From assembly GCA_008638375.1 (NCBI GenBank), contig CM018032.1, positions 37,421,251 to 37,485,250 of the forward strand: 64,000 bases of DNA, read 5' to 3'. This DNA comes from Nyssa sinensis. Taxonomy: Eukaryota > Streptophyta > Magnoliopsida > Cornales > Nyssaceae. Below, piece by piece: positions 23,635 through 38,345 of the stretch. A program made the translations under genes and the position numbers. The notes under the pieces are model-generated. The model was not told the origin of the DNA. It saw only the letters and a program-made list of their open reading frames with translations, and searched no databases. Positions within the stretch are counted from its first letter, which is position 1. Every line of letters begins with the position of its first letter.

Positions 23635-25159
23635 TTAAACATAGTATGCTTTTAGTTGGTCTAGGTTGGTGGGTGAGAAGAACTCATTTTCATCTATGTT
23701 TGTGAGCCAAGTTGTACCTCCGGTTGTGATGGACTTGATAATGAATGGGCCACTCCAAGTGGGCCGAAACTTTCCTCGTGGGTCGAGCACTAAGGCCATA
23801 ATCTCTTTTAGCACTAGATTTCCTACTTTCAATCCTCTTTTCCTAACTTTCTTGTTGAAAGCCCGAGATATCCGACAATGATAACTTTATATTTGAAAAA
23901 AAGCTTTGAGCCTTCTTTCATCCAATAATGCCAACTCATCGTAGCGGTTTTGTAACCAATCTGTTTCAGCTACTTGACTCTTGAGAAGTACCCTGAATGA
24001 AGGTACTTCTAGTTCAATAGGTAAAACTACCTCCATTCTGTATGTGAGGGCATAAGGGGTTTCTCTAGTAGGCATCCTAATAGAGGTCCGATATCCCCAT
24101 AAGGCAAAAGGCAACTTGTTATGCCAATTTCTATTGAAATTTGTCATGTTACTCAGGATGTTCTTTAGGGTCTTGTGGACTGATTCAATTGCCCCATTGG
24201 TTTATGGTCTATAAGGTAAGGATTTGTGTCGGGTGATTCTGAATTCTTCCACTACTTCTGTAACCAGCCTTTCAAAGAGTAGGTCATTGTCAAAGACCAA
24301 TTCGTGAGGCACCCCATATCAGCAAATGATGTTAGTCCGAATGAATTGAGCCATTTTCTTTGCATTGAAGATGGCATACGAATTTGCCTCTACCTATTTG
24401 GTGAAGTAATCAATAGCCACTAAGATATATCCGTGGCCATTTGTAGCTTTTGGGATGATCCTACCGATAATGTCAATTCCCTACATGGCGAATAGCCATG
24501 AAGATGTCAAGTTGTATAATTCTCTAGGAGAGAGGTGCTACAGGTTAGCATTTATTTGGCACTTATGAAATTTTCTCACAAAGCTAGTACAGTCCTCATC
24601 TATGGTGTTTTAGTCATATCCCAGACAGATTATTTTCTTGGCTAGCATATGTCCATTTATATGGGGTTCACAGACTTCTTCATGGACTTCCGTCACAACA
24701 CATTCAACTTCTTGCTTGTCCAAACATAGGAGGTGAATATCGTTAAATGATCTTTTGTGCAGCCTTATTTTCTTTTTTGGTGATTTATTTGGTGATGTCT
24801 ATTAAGAATTTCTTATCTTCTAGATCAAGATTTTGGTAAGGACCATTCTTATCATCATATTCATTATTTGTAATTAAAGGATACTCAAAAGAATCACTTA
24901 TTTCATTCAAAAGAAAATCAGGAAGAACATTGTCTACAAGTTCATCAAAGTTAAGAAAATTTAAATCAAAAAACTCGTTAGAGTCGGAATAATAGAGGTT
25001 TTCAGAATCTGTATCACTTTGCTCAGAATAGCCAAACTCCTTCTTGAGCTGGTCCTCTAAGGCCTGTGATCCTTTGATGATATTCCAGTTGTCTATTGAT
25101 ATTAGAGCTTGGATAATATGTTTCTCGGGGTTCCCTTGAACACTGCCTTCACTAACCAT
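23635..25159 (-). pseudogene. Tat/Ogre-type Ty3/Gypsy integrase, broken
   Basis: On the minus strand, an acidic linker of about 126 residues (25,165-24,785) is followed by the integrase. The zinc-finger segment has EVHEEVCEPHINGHMLAKK and CTSFVRKFHKCQ (about 24,700-24,560). The core has the expected acidic residues in GIDIIG, FDNDLLF and NGAIESVH. Then come WHNKLPFALWGYRTS and the C-terminal DPRGKFRPTWSGPF...LTNIDENE segment ending at the stop at 23,635. These signatures are those of the Tat lineage. Several stops interrupt the frame, and a fused RT/RNase H expected upstream is not seen on either side of the LARD insertion. It is a dead copy. Confidence 0.8.
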
Positions 25160-28100
25160 TGTCATGACCCGAGACCCACCCTATGTGGATCTCGTGTCGC
25201 GCACCCGATCCGATGTTGCTTGTCGAACCAAGGGTCTCAACTTGCTACACAATCAGTGCTACTAACATGCAACAACTAAATAGCAGAAGATTTAAACAAT
25301 AAATAAATAAAAGTTGCATGTGATATATAAAATGTTCTCAAAATGCGGAATACAAAATTACTTAATACAACTATTCATCCCCAAGACCTGGATAACATGG
25401 GAGAGTTATAAGACTGTCTATACTAAGTATTACATTGCAACTTCAAAAGTAATGTCATCTGCTATCTAGCTGACTGTTACTGCTATTGCTATTGCTCCTC
25501 TATAGCTTCTTTTCCTAAAAGGGATGGTAAGTTTGGGGTGAGCTAACTAAAGCTCAATAAGTAATTCTCCTTTGCTCTACCATGTATACAAGAATATAGA
25601 AGGTATTATCCATAAAAGGGACTAGGATAAATGCAAATGTGCTAGCCAGTCAATGAATATAGAACTCATCAATGAATATCAAATGGTAGGAAGCTCAAAT
25701 GATAAAGCCATGGAAATCTGTCTGATAATATAATCATATGCACTAACTAAGAAGCTGTGAAATCTCATGATCATTTATAATGAAATAATATGATCAAGCT
25801 ATGAATATCAACAATAAATGATAATGATATCAAATAAATCTGAGATGCTCTGGTGCTGGTGGGGCCCGACTACCCCGTGGGCTCATATTCAGTTTCATAG
25901 GACTCGCTAAATAGTATTGCACTGAGCTCGTATTCAGTTCCATAGGACTCACTGAATAATATTGCTCTGAGCTCATATTCGGTTCCATAGGACTTGCCGA
26001 ATAATACTGCACTGTGTACACTATATAGTAAAGGTTCCACTCGGAACCTAGACCCGAATGTCATAAATAGTATCAGATGGAGATGTGATTGAGCACAAAT
26101 TCGGCACTAATAATATATCAGGATCATGTTATCTTCCATGAAGAGTATAAATGTGGAACATAACTGTTCTAGGCAATCTGTCATAAGAATAGTTTTCAAG
26201 GCTACGGTTACTAGACTGCTACGAATGAAACTGTCTGGCCGTCACGGCCATGGGTACAAGTGTACAAAAGAATCTGTGCACAAGTGTACAATCATGATTG
26301 AGATATATAGAAATCAAAATTGTCTTCCACATGATAGGGCAATATGAATATAGCTAAATAAACTCTGGTATGTATAGAATACAATAAGCAATATGTACAA
26401 GAACTATGACATGGCTTCGAATGTAACACATGTAGAGATCAGAGATTACTTACATCTTTCTGTATCTATCTAGAAGGTCAAAACCGCCTTCTTTTTGTCT
26501 CTCGGTGTTCCTAAGATTCAGGAAACTCATTCCAGTCTATGTATATATTTATAACTCATGTTATTCATCAAATTTTATGTCTCTTTATTATTTTTATCTC
26601 TTTTACTAGAATAAACTCTACTATTGAATCTGAAATTTTGAACAAAGTCAGTTTAGGCTTTTACAGGTTTTCATTTCTCGGGGCCTCTTTTCGCAAATCG
26701 GACTCCACGATTAAGTCTAGAATGTTCAAAACAATAAAAATTCACTATTCTTTTATTTTAATCGGAGTCCGTTGGACTACTTTTTGACTTAAGGGCATTT
26801 TGGTAATTTCTCCTCTTTAAATTATTTAAATTAAATATTATTTTATCGCTTGGGTCAATTCACAATTAACCATAATTTCTGGGCATAATAAAAATTTCAC
26901 AGGGTTCTATTTTAATCTGCATTAGCTAAAAGAAATGATTAAGTCTAACCTTGTCTAGTTGCGGTCCATATTCCACTGACACTGAACTCATCATTTAATA
27001 ACTGATCCTGGTTCGGCAACCGCTGTACACAACTAACGACCAACATTTGAAACATGCCCAGCTGCATATCTCCAAACAGCTCTGAACCAATAAATACATG
27101 GTTCTTTAATACAACCTTTAAAAGGTCTAACCCAATTAAGACCCAACTGAACTCAGTCACCACATCATCAGGATCGTTGATCAGTTTCTTCCCATGAAGA
27201 GCCATGTCGAAGAATTTTGAGGCGATGTCTTCCCAATCAGTGAGTTTAGTACTTGGAGCTGCATCTTCCAACACCAGAGCGTCTTTATTTGGCACTTCAT
27301 CAAACGATATTTTTCCCTTTTCCTGTCTACGGCTCTACTCATCTTCAAATTCCTCCAACTCAATACCCTCGACAGAGACCATCAAAAATAGGGTAGTCGA
27401 CCCTCAATGTTCATCCAACGATCGATCCAACGTGATTCCCATAATTTTTCTACAAACAGGGACGTATATATGTAGAGTTGCACCACCTAAAATCTTCCTA
27501 ATTTCTCTCTACACTTCCGTCTCCCTGCTGCACCAATCACAAGAACTCTCAAACAACAGCTCTTACTGCACTATTTCTTTTTCCCTCAACAGCAACTCCT
27601 GCTGCACTCTCGGTACCAGCGACACCACCGCACCGGACAGCAACCGCAGCCACTCACTAAAAATCACGGCCTTCCACCTCTCTGCTACACCGACCTGCTG
27701 GGTTTTCCCATAATTTCCACGCTCACCGCACCACATCGGTCCTCCAATCTCAACATCCCTTACAAAATCCTCCACTGCTACACGAACACCACCACACAGC
27801 GCAGCACACGCCGCACCTGCTGCAGCGCTGCTGCTGCTGCTACGTCTCCTTCTTTTCTCTTTTCTCATTTTTCCTCTTGTAGTAATGCTATAAACATACA
27901 CATATATAATATGTATACTGATTTGCTGCACGCCGACCTTCCGCTTTTTTTTTTAATCTTCTCCTTTCTCTTCTGTACGCAACAAACATACACATATATA
28001 AATATATATTTTTTCTCTCTTGCACTGCGCCTACCTGCACTGCCACTTTTCTCTCAGTTCTTCTTCTGCCACTACACCTGCTGCACGTTACACACACACA

Positions 28101-28975
28101 CACACATAAATATATATATGGATATAAATATTTTCGCTTGTTGCACCAACCTGCTACCATACTACAACACCCATAATATATACACTTAATTTACTTTCTT
28201 ACACCGCCATTCTGATTTCTCTTTTTGACTTCATTTTCTATTCTACTTTTTCTTTTCCAATTCTTATCTTGTTTTCCTCATTTTACTTTAGGTACTATAT
28301 ATTATATGTTTATTATATAATATTACACATACCACACACTGCACACGTACACACACGACTGCCATGCAGCCTTGTCCCCCATTCATCCTTTATTTCTGCT
28401 TCTCCACCTTTCTACTTGCTTCTATCTTCTTCTACATCATTCTACCAATTTCTCTAAATTCTTTCACTTAATTTTCTTTATTTCTTTTCTTTTTATTTCT
28501 TTTCCACTTATTGCTTCACCTGCTTCTCACAAACCATGTGTTAGCTACACATGGTTTACACATCACACGCGGCACACATCTATATATATATATATATATT
28601 TGTATAAACATATATATATATATATCTTTTTATTTATTTATTTATTCATTTATTTATATCTATGTTTTTTTTATCGTATTCTTTCATTTTATTTTTTTTT
28701 CCCGTTTCGGTTCCGGAATCAAATCATTTTGATCATTTCTCGATTTGCATGTCTTATTGGACAACTAATTATCGCTTGCCCATTTTAAAATTATTCATGG
28801 CCTATGATTTTCATTGTCAAGTTTTCGGGTAACTAAATACTTCGATTTAACTTTAAACTTTATTCACATAATAATTTTGCTTATAGTTCGGGGTTTCATG
28901 TTTTGGCCCGGTCCAACTCGGGTCAGTACTGCCTAACTCGGGTCAGTACTACCTAACTCGGGTCGGGGTATTACA
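25160..28975 (-). repeat. 3' LTR of the LARD (intact, 3.82 kb)
   Basis: On the plus strand it runs from TGTCATGACCCGAGACCC to GGTCGGGGTATTACA. It is uninterrupted and therefore shows the empty site (about 27,180-27,200, 'gatcagtttcttccc') of the insertion seen in the other LTR. It carries a 3-unit repeat, GA/AT-rich and (CA)n/(TA)n microsatellites (27,890-28,660), and a duplicated 'gggtcagtact.cctaactc' near its end. By eye it differs from the other LTR by a few per cent, mostly transitions. Confidence 0.9.
25879..26012. repeat. Tandem repeat, three units of about 50 bp, in the LARD LTR
   Basis: Units contain 'cataggactcgc.gaata' and 'gagctcgtattc', repeated three times. The same array is at about 32,185-32,315 in the other LTR. 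It creates spurious open frames with a repeated YYSASPME pattern on the minus strand. Confidence 0.85.
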
Positions 28976-28992
28976 TTCTTACCCCTTTAAAA
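28976..28992 (-). other. Polypurine tract of the LARD
   Basis: On the minus strand TTTTAAAGGGGTAAGAA runs directly into the LTR start TGTAATACCCCG. Confidence 0.75.
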
Positions 28993-31461
28993 ATAAGTTT
29001 ATCCTCAAACTTAGCATTCCTAACTCCAGTGGCTCCTGTGGTTTCTTTAACATTGTGGTATAACTTGAATGGATGTTTACATTAACTAGATAAAAAAAAA
29101 AAATTCTGCTGAGAATCAAGTTTTACAGTCACATCAATCAAGTTTTACAATCACATCAGATCATTTTTCTGTTTTTCTAAAATTCTCAAAAGTATTTCTA
29201 AACCATCACGTGAATCCCGATTCCTTTCTATGGTTCTTCCAGTTTTTTGTAAATTTAAGGCATCATTTGGTGAACAAAATTATGAAATTTCCTAAATAGG
29301 GTTTTGAAACTTTATTCATTAAGTCTACTAATATATCTGGGGTATATATCATTCCAATAGTATCATACGGAACTCATAGAGTTCACACTGGTTCCTAATT
29401 ATCATTCCTTTATAATAAACTTGCCATTCAACTAATTGTTCCTTGACCTCAAGTCAACTATTTAAGAATATTTGTGTCCCTGTCCTCGTCTAAGATTCAA
29501 TCAAATGGTTTAAGCTTTCTAAAATCAATACAGTTCATAATTCCTTATTGTTCATAGATCTTTACTTTCTTCTATACTTGTGAGTATTATGGTAGCAGGT
29601 TCTGCGATTCCATATATCATTTTATTTCATGATTCTCTCTAAAGGATTTACTACACTTTCAGTTTTTTTTTTTTGCCATTATTTAGATCACATTAATCTC
29701 TAAAAGTTACTCAAGATTGTTTATTACTTATTTTCACTTAGCTTGACAGAGTATCATCCTTTGTTCATATCAAATCTACTACTCGGATCATTTTCTAAGA
29801 TTTATCAATTCTTTTCTAACACTTAATCATCATATGCCAGCCTCTTTTTAGAATCATCTGCATTTTAAAATGTCAACTTCTAACAACCTCGTTTATTAAA
29901 TAAACGTTTTTAAAATTCTACTCATCTTTTACCTTATCAGGGTCGATCTATAACCTATTCAAGACTTTTCGCATTTCTAATACATCATTAATCTATTACT
30001 CAAATCAATAAGGTTTATCAACTCCCCTGTACTTACCCCCTTTAAGTTCCCTTTAGACTATCTCTCATATCTTGATTTATTTCTACATCTATTGCCTTTC
30101 AGAATGTATAAGCATTCAATCAAATATCACCTCTCACAAATACTATCTTTCAAAGTGTTACTACTCTGTCTAGAGGTTACAATTAATTCTACTACTCTTC
30201 TAGGGTATCACTACTCCATTTAGGTATTACTGTCAATCCATTGCTTTTCAAACCAACACAATTTCCAATTCTATGTTACCTTCTATCTTTCAATGTGACT
30301 AATTGTTGCCCTTGTTCATTATGGAACGTTTGATTCTCACAATATAGGGTAATCATTTAACCATAACATCAAGTCTAGATACAGTAATTCAATTCTCAAC
30401 GGTTCCCTCAATATAAAATAAATCATCAAACTGTAACTGAATAGATATCAATTCCATACTTCCATAAGATAGTATAATCATCCAGGATTAGTAATTTCAA
30501 TATCACTATGATTCTTTCCAAGTTTTCTGAAGTATAGCTACTATCTCTCATTCAAACCTCGTTTATTTATCTATATCATTTATCGAAACCTCCTTTAGTA
30601 TTTTCAGTATCAAAATCTTAAGCATTCTCATCACACACTACTATTCTTAAGGATCACTAGTTAATAATCATCAACTTTTATCGTAATATACAATCTTTTC
30701 GCAAAAACTAGTTAACCTTTAGTACCTTAACTTTATTTCATCTTCTAGCAGTCACAAATCATTTAATTGTTTTAAAATCATCAATTTCTTCTCAGATCAG
30801 CTAACAACCGTACACTTATGATCTGTACCTCATATATTCTCTGTATGTCGTTCATGACTAATGATGTCTCCAATGTATAACATTTATTGATCATGACTCT
30901 TCTAAGAGTCGTTATTCATTCCATCTCTTTTATCAAGTAATCATTCATATCTATAACAGTTTGTAATTCATTCTAAAGATTATAAATCTTAGCATTCATA
31001 TCTGTTTTGCTTCTTTAAAATTATCAATCATTAAATCACTTAACTCTTCCATGTCTTTAAAATAATATGTCGATCTAATACTTGTAAATCTATGTTACGT
31101 ACTCTATTTGTTTTATGCATAACGTTTATCATCAATCATTCTCTTGGCAGAAATTGAACAATTAACATATAACTTAGGAGTTCTGTTTCTATGTTCAACT
31201 AACAGTTCAATTTCTAAGTCAATCTAGTAGTGGATGCGAAAAGCATAATCAATACATAAAGCTAGCATATGGGCATGCCTTAACTAACTAGAAAAATACC
31301 TACGATCATCTCCCAAAATTATTCGCTGTAAAAGATCAACGGACAAAATTTATATAATAATCAATCTATCATGTTAGAATCTATCTATTGACTGACTCTA
31401 TTTGGATATTTGTAATACTAGTACCTTAGTCTTATCTCCCATGAACCACTGTGTTACCTAT

Positions 31462-31473
31462 GCTCTGATACCA
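31462..31473 (-). other. Primer-binding site (tRNA-iMet) of the LARD
   Basis: On the minus strand TGGTATCAGAGC, the standard plant initiator-Met primer-binding site, begins three bases after the LTR end. It fixes the orientation of the element as minus. Confidence 0.9.
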
Positions 31474-33961
31474 AGCTGTCACGACCCGAGACCCACCCTA
31501 TGTGGATCTCGTGTCGCACACTCAATCCGACGTTGCTTGTCGAACCAAGGGTCTCAACTTGCTACACAATCAGTGCTACTAACATGCAACAACTAAATAG
31601 CGGAAGATTTAAACAATAAATAAATAAAAGTTGCATGTGATATTTAAAATGTTCTCAAGATGCGGAATACAAAATTACTTAATACAACTGTTCATTCCCA
31701 AGACGTGGATAACATGGGAGAGCTATAAGATTGTCTGTACTAAGTATTACATTGCAACTTCAAAAGTAATGTCCTCTGCTATCTAGCTGACTGTTACTGC
31801 TCCTCTACAGCTTCCTTTCCTAAAAAGGGTGGTAAGTTTGGGGTGAGCTAACTAAAGCTTAATAAGTAATTCTCTTTTGCTTTACCATGTGTATAAGAAT
31901 ATAGAAGGCATTATCCATAAAAGGACTAGGATAAATGCAAATGTGCTAACCAGTCAATGAATATAGAACTCATCAATGAATATCAAATGGTAGGAAGCTC
32001 AAATGATAAAGCCATGGAAATCTGTCTGATAATATAATCATATGCACTAAATAAAAAGCTGTGAAATCTCATGATCATTCATAATGAAATAATATGATCA
32101 AGCTATGAATATCAACAATAAAGGATAGTGATATCAACTAAATCTGAGATGCTCTGGTACTAGTGGGGACTGGTTACCCCCTGGGCTCATATTCAGTTCC
32201 ATAGGACTCGCCGAATAGTATTGCACTGAGCTCGTATTCAGTTCCATAGGACTCGCTGAATAATACTGCTCTGAGCTCGTATTCGGCTCCATAGGACTCG
32301 CCGAATAATACTGCTCTATGTCCACTTAGAACTTGGACCCGAAGGTCATAAATAGCATCAGATGGAGATGTGACTGAGCACAAATCCGGCACTAATAATA
32401 TATCAGGATCATGCTATCGTCCACGAAGAGTATAAATGTGGAACATAACTGTTCTAAGCAATCTGTTGTAAGAATAGTTTTCAAGGCTACTGTTATTAGA
32501 CTGCTTCGAATGAAACTGTCTGGCCCTCACGGCCCTAGGTACAAGTGTACAAAAGAATCTGTGCACAAGTGTACAATCATGATCGAGATATATAGAAATC
32601 ATTAACTATCTTCTACATGATAGGGCAATATCAATGTGGCTAAATGAACTCTAGTATGTATAGAATACAATAAGCAATATGTACAAGAACTATGACATGG
32701 CTTGGAATGTAACACATGCAGAGATCAAAGATTACTTACATCTTTTTGTATCTGTCTAGAAGGTCAAAATTGCCTTCTTCTTGTCTCTCGGTGTTCTTAA
32801 GATTCAGGAAACTCATTTCAGGCTATGTATATATTTATAACTCATGTTATTCATCAAATTTTATGTCTCTTCATTATTTTTATTTCTTTTATTAGCATAA
32901 ACTCTACTATTGAATCCAGAATGTCGAACAAAGTCAGTTTAGGCTTTTACGGATCTCAATTTGGACTTCGGTACTAAAAAGGGCAAAACAATCATTTTGT
33001 ACTTTTACGGGTTCTTATTTCTCGGGACCTCTTTTCGTAAATCAGACTCCACGATTGAGTCTGGAATGTTCAAAATAATAAAAATTTACTATTCTTTTAT
33101 TTTAATCAGAGTCCATTGGACTACTTTTTGACTTAGGGGCATTTTGATCATATTTCCTCTTTAAATTATTTAAATTAAATATTATTTTATTGCTTGAGTC
33201 AATTCATAATTAACCATAATTTCTGGGCATAATAAAAATTTCACAAGGTTCTATTTTAATCTGTAATAGCTAAAAGAAATTATTAAGTCTAACCTTGTCT
33301 AGTTACGATCCATATTCCACTGGCACTAAACTCATCATTTAATAACTAATCCTGGTTCGACAACCGCTGTACACAACTAACGACCAACATTTGAACCATG
33401 CCCAACTGCATATCTCCAAACAGCTCTGAACCAACAAATACATGGGTCTGTAATATAACCTTTAAAAGGTATAACCCAATTATGACCCAACTGAACTCGG
33501 TCACCACATCATCAGGGTCGTTGATCAGTTTTGTAACACCCCGACTCTGTATAATTAATAATTAAATAATTAATTATTAATTAATACCGGCTCAGGGAAT
33601 AATTAAGGAAATTAACCTTAATCTCCCGGTGGTCACACTAGACCAATAGAATGAAAAAAAAAACATGTTCGAGAATAGGGTACAATACCCGAACCTAATT
33701 ACCAATTAATTAGGTGAAATAATGTCAATTTAACATTGATGGAATTCGAATTAATTAACCATGAAAATTCCGAATGACTAATAAATGACACGGAACCTCT
33801 GACACTGTAGATAACTGAAATATGAAACTCTCGGAACAAACCGCATCGAAAAAGGAGTTACGGAATGAAAGTTATGAGGCAAACATCAGAACTGAATTAA
33901 TGCGCAGCCAAACAGGGCCTTAGCCCAAATTGTGGAAAAATGACCAAATTGGTGGTCAAGG

Positions 33962-34027
33962 GGAATTGAACCCTTGACCTATGGAGGGAATGAATTTTTC
34001 TCAAAAAGCTTACCAACTTGGCAGCCA
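33962..34027 (-). promoter_or_regulatory. tRNA-like A box and B box in solo LTR copy 1
   Basis: On the minus strand, GGTTCAATTCC at 33,972-33,962 fits the Pol III B-box consensus GGTTCRANYCC exactly and is flanked by a CAAGG/CCTTG stem like a T-arm. Upstream, ATGGCTGCCAAGTTGGTAAG (34,027-34,008) resembles a D-arm/A box. This suggests an embedded tRNA-derived (SINE-like) promoter. Confidence 0.5.
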
Positions 34028-35689
34028 TATCCTTGTGCACATATATACAACTAAATTGTATATATACTCAAGTTGCCCAAGCCCCACCTCAAATTGGACC
34101 AATGAGATTACATGCAAACCCCATATGATTGGTTTGCATCAGCCCACCTCAGCCCTAGGGTCCCACTGATTCTCTGATGTATACATTCAGAGATGTATAT
34201 GTATAGGTATGTGTGATATTATATATATATAGATATATATGTATATATTACATACAAAAGACTGATCTTTGCTAGTTAAAGAGGAGAAAACAGATCTGTT
34301 GAGTGTGAGTCAGACCTGCCATTGAGAGACCAAGAGAGAGAAAGCTTGCATGTGTGTGTCCATGGCTTGTGTGTACATCCATGTGTGAGATGGAGGTCTC
34401 CATTGGAGATGCACAAGAAGGAGGGGAACTGAAGCATGACTGAACTGAGGCAGCCACCGAGGTCGTGCCTGAACCAAGCCAGAGGAGAGACTGCCACTGT
34501 TGGAGGTAAAAATTCAAATTTTTCCTTCATTTATTGGTTTGAATTTTTAGAATTGTTTTGAGGAAATTCTGAGGCTATAAGGACTGTAATTGCATGCATG
34601 TTAGCTAGACTAAAAATCTGGGTTGTTTAAGCATAAGAAGGACCATCGGACTGCTTGGAATTCAAGCAAAAACACAAATCTGCCATTAATGGACCTGCAC
34701 TGAATAGGGTCTGATCAACCTCCACCGAACTTGATTTGAGTTACCCAGACCTGAACTAGACCCCATTAGGTGTTTAAAGATCACCATCCGCGACTGAAAC
34801 TCACACGGGTAGACCCTCAAAACCGAACCTATAGGTCTCGGCCATGGAACCCAAACTCGAAAATAGGCCTCTAAACCGAAATTTATAAATGGGATGTTGA
34901 TCCCCATGGAGGTACGGTCACAACAAGCCTAACCTCGTGCGATTTGGTGGAGAAACGGGGTCGTACGACCGAACTGAAACTTTGCACGATAATCGGCCAA
35001 ACAGCACCCCATGCATGGCTTCGATCCATAAAATCGATGCCAAACCGTTGGCATGACATCCAGAAGATGTTTGAAACAAAAATAGGCCGAAATCCGTGCT
35101 TGAAACATCACGAAATAGAGGAAGAAATCTGCAGAAATTAGGGCAAACAGTGAGGGTAAACAATGGGGAAGACGGAGTTGACTCGGCCAAGCTGACCGAG
35201 TCAAGGCGAGTTGGCCCAGTCGACTAGGACACGTGTCCGTCCAAGAGTAGGCCACCGAATTAATGGGACGGTGTCGTTTTGGCTAAACTGATTGTTTAAA
35301 ATCAAATCCGACCTGTTTGGGTACAATGATAGCAAATTAAAATTGAGATTAGGGGCAATTGAAACACGGATAGGGACTGAAATTGGGGTTATCAGGGATA
35401 TGCTATCCCGGTTTTCTGAGGGACAGTGAACCGGTTGGTTCACTGGAGTTCTGGACCGGTTCAAATTTTGAACCTAAAACCCAAGGGGTTTGAACCCCAA
35501 TTTTATGTAATTATATTTTGAACCCTTAAACTTCCTGAAATTGCATATTAACCCCCAACTGTTTTAAAGAATTACACAGTGGCCCAGACTTTTGAAAATT
35601 TATACATTTAAGCCCTGAATAAATTAATTAAATAATAAAATAATTATTTAATTATTTTATTAAATAGGTAAAATTACAATTTTACCCCT

Positions 35690-36850
35690 GGACATTAAAT
35701 ATGTCAAACGGAGTCCAAATTAAGTAAATAAATAGTGTATTTTCACTATTTCATGCATTCTGGACTCAATGGTACAGTCCGATTTTGGAAATACAGTCCC
35801 GAAAAATACAGACACGTAGGTGTAAATTACTGTATTGCCCCTGATGGTACCCAGACCCAAATAAAAATATCAGATAGCCTATTTTGACTATCTCGGGCAT
35901 TCTGAACTCAACGGTGAGGTCCGTTTAATGAACCGAGGTCCCGAAAAATACAGACACATAAAGTGTAAATGACTGAATTGCCCTTAATGATACCCAGGGC
36001 CGATTAAACATAACAGACAGTCCAATTTCACTATGTTGGACGCTCTGGACCCAATGGTGAGGTCCATTTTATGAACTGACGTGCCGAAAAATACGACACA
36101 TGAAATTACCAAATTACCCCTGATGCTGTACGAGACCTAAACAAAGTCCGATTAGGACGAAACTGACACCGGTAGGAGCCCAGACACTGGTGAGACTGTA
36201 TACTTGATTAGATGACGAATCGGGGTCAGAATTACACAAAACGTAAAATGACCAAAATACCCCTGAGCATTGTAAGTGCAAAGTAGAGGTCGAATAAAGG
36301 TCAAACTGATCTGATAAATTATCATAGGGATAATTATGAACACTGAAGGGCTAAATAAGACTTCGAGACAGTCAACGCGTAAAACGAGAAATGACCGATG
36401 TGTCCCGACGATCTAAAGCAGATACCAAATGAAGTCCAAGGGACTTACAAATTTATACATGAGATATATGGGACGTTCTGAGGACCATGATAGGGTCCGG
36501 GGCAAAAATGAAAAAATTACCATTTTGCCCCTAAGACTAAATAAGTACTCAACTGATACCGATTAAAGTCTAAAAGACTTAAAACTTCATATATACGATA
36601 TATGGGATATTCTGAGGACCATAATAGGGTCCGGGATAAGAATGGAAAAATTACCATTTTGCCCCTATGGTTAAAATAAGAACCTAACTGATACCGATTG
36701 GAGTCCAAAGGACGTAAAACTTTGTACTTAATATATAAAGACTATTCTGAAGACCACGACAGGGTCCGGGACAAGAATGGTAAAATTACCATTTTGCCCC
36801 TAAGGTTGAATGAGTGCCTGACTGATAACAATTGAAGTCTAAATGACTTA
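35690..36850. repeat. Degenerate repeats of about 115-120 bp in solo LTR copy 1
   Basis: Recurring blocks join an 'aaattac..attgcccct' word, a 'gac..c..a.tga.gtcc' stretch and a 'ccgaaaaata.agacac' or 'gggtccgggacaa' word. At least six units are visible. The equivalent block in copy 2 is about 52,290-53,420. Confidence 0.65.
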
Positions 36851-37499
36851 GGATATAATCCTAATAACTGCTAAGCCTAATTAAAGAAAGAAATAGCCTC
36901 GAGTGAGACCCAATGGAAGGGCAATAGGCTACTAGGCTACCTTAGGTAATCCGATAGATACCTAAGATGACGAATGAGACCTGAATGGATGAGTTCTGAT
37001 CTGTCTGTGATTGATGATTATTATTCAGGATATACATGGAGATGCCTGACGTACTCGGAGGTTATCGGATTATTTATGCAAGGAAATAAGCGTAAAGTTT
37101 GTGAGTAACTTCTGACACTGTTTTGATACTGTCCCTTGATTTACTGATCTGTTTTGAATGCAATTATTTAAGTGCAATTATTTAAATGCATGTTTTCCAT
37201 ACTATATCACTTATGACATGGTTTTAGTCTTTTTAAATAATTGACTATATTCCTGATCCCTGTGCTAGCATTCCGTACTGTTTTGGCCGTTTTGAACTGT
37301 TGAGATAAAATGGATATATTGAACCATTATTTCAGAAACGATTAAATAAACCATGTGATATAGGCAAAGAACAACATTTTTGTTGTATCGTACCGCTTTG
37401 TATAGTATACTGTCTAAATACTATATTGTTTAAATGTATGTACTTAATGTACGCCCTTTGTACCACATTCCACGTGATGTGCTTGTGTCCTTCGAATTA

Positions 37500-38345
37500 G
37501 GAATTCCGTTCAGTTCGGTTATGTGCTGTCCGTTAATGATATGTCTGCCTCGATTGATATGTTCCGTCCGGTTCTGACATGTTCCGTCCGTTAATGATGT
37601 TAAGTCCGCCTTGATTGATATATGGTCCAGTTCCGTTATGATCTATCCGTTGATGATATGTCTTTGCTTTGACTAATGTTTTGTTCCGTTCGATTCTGCT
37701 ATATTCCGTTCATTGATGATCTGTCTGTCTTGATTGATATATGGTCCAGTTCCGTTATGATCTATCCGTTAATGATATGTCTTTGTTTTGACTGATGTAT
37801 TGTTTCCGTTCGATTCCGTTATATTCCGTCCGTTGATGATCTGTCTGTCTTGATTGATATATGGTCCAGTTCCGTTGTGTATTGTCCGTTGATGATACGT
37901 CTGTCTTGATTGAAACATTGTTCAGTCCAGTTATGATTAGTTCCGACAGTGATGTGTCCCTGACTTGATTGTTATATTGCTTCTACCCAGTTCCGTTATG
38001 TTGTGTCCTGTTCATGATTTGCCTGTGTCCTGATTAGTGTATTGTTTCCGTTTAGTTCCGTTATAATTTTATCGTTCGCGATATGCCTTTGCTTGACTGA
38101 TGTATTGTTACCGTTCGATTCTGTTTTATTCCGTCCGTTAATGTTATGTCTGCCTCGATTGATATGTTCCGTCCGTTGATGATCTGTCTGTCTTGATTGA
38201 TATATGGTCCAGTTCCGTTATGATTCGTTCCGTTAATGAAGAGTCTGTGTCTTGACCGATATATTAGCAATAGTTATTGTTCTGACCGATTGGTTATGTC
38301 ATGTTCCGATCCGTTTGTATTGTCTGTTCGATTCTGTTTTATTGT
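37500..38345. repeat. TTCCGT-rich tandem array in solo LTR copy 1
   Basis: About 20 irregular units mix 'gttccgttatg', 'tccgttgatgat', 'tgtctgtcttgattgatat' and 'atggtccag'. Copy 2 has a shorter version at 54,150-54,860, so unit number differs between the copies. Confidence 0.75.

Larger units (their letters stand above)
28976..31476 (-). other. Internal region of the LARD, no coding capacity
   Basis: 2.5 kb of A+T-rich sequence (notable for many 'atca', 'ttct' words) without a credible open frame or any recognisable gag/pol residue. It is bounded by the polypurine tract (left) and primer-binding site (right). Confidence 0.8.

Noticed and set aside
25830..26064. Open frames with repeated YYSASPMEPN-like words, also at 32,134-32,392
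   Set aside because: Products of the three-unit tandem repeat in the LARD LTR.
27204..28788. Frames of up to 169 codons rich in Ser, Thr, Tyr and Ile, and the repeat at 39,255-40,618
   Set aside because: They lie in the LARD LTR, include CA/TA microsatellites, and the partner LTR breaks or shifts them.
33943..34030. A functional tRNA gene on the minus strand
   Set aside because: A and B boxes are present but acceptor and anticodon stems cannot be formed; reported only as tRNA-like boxes.
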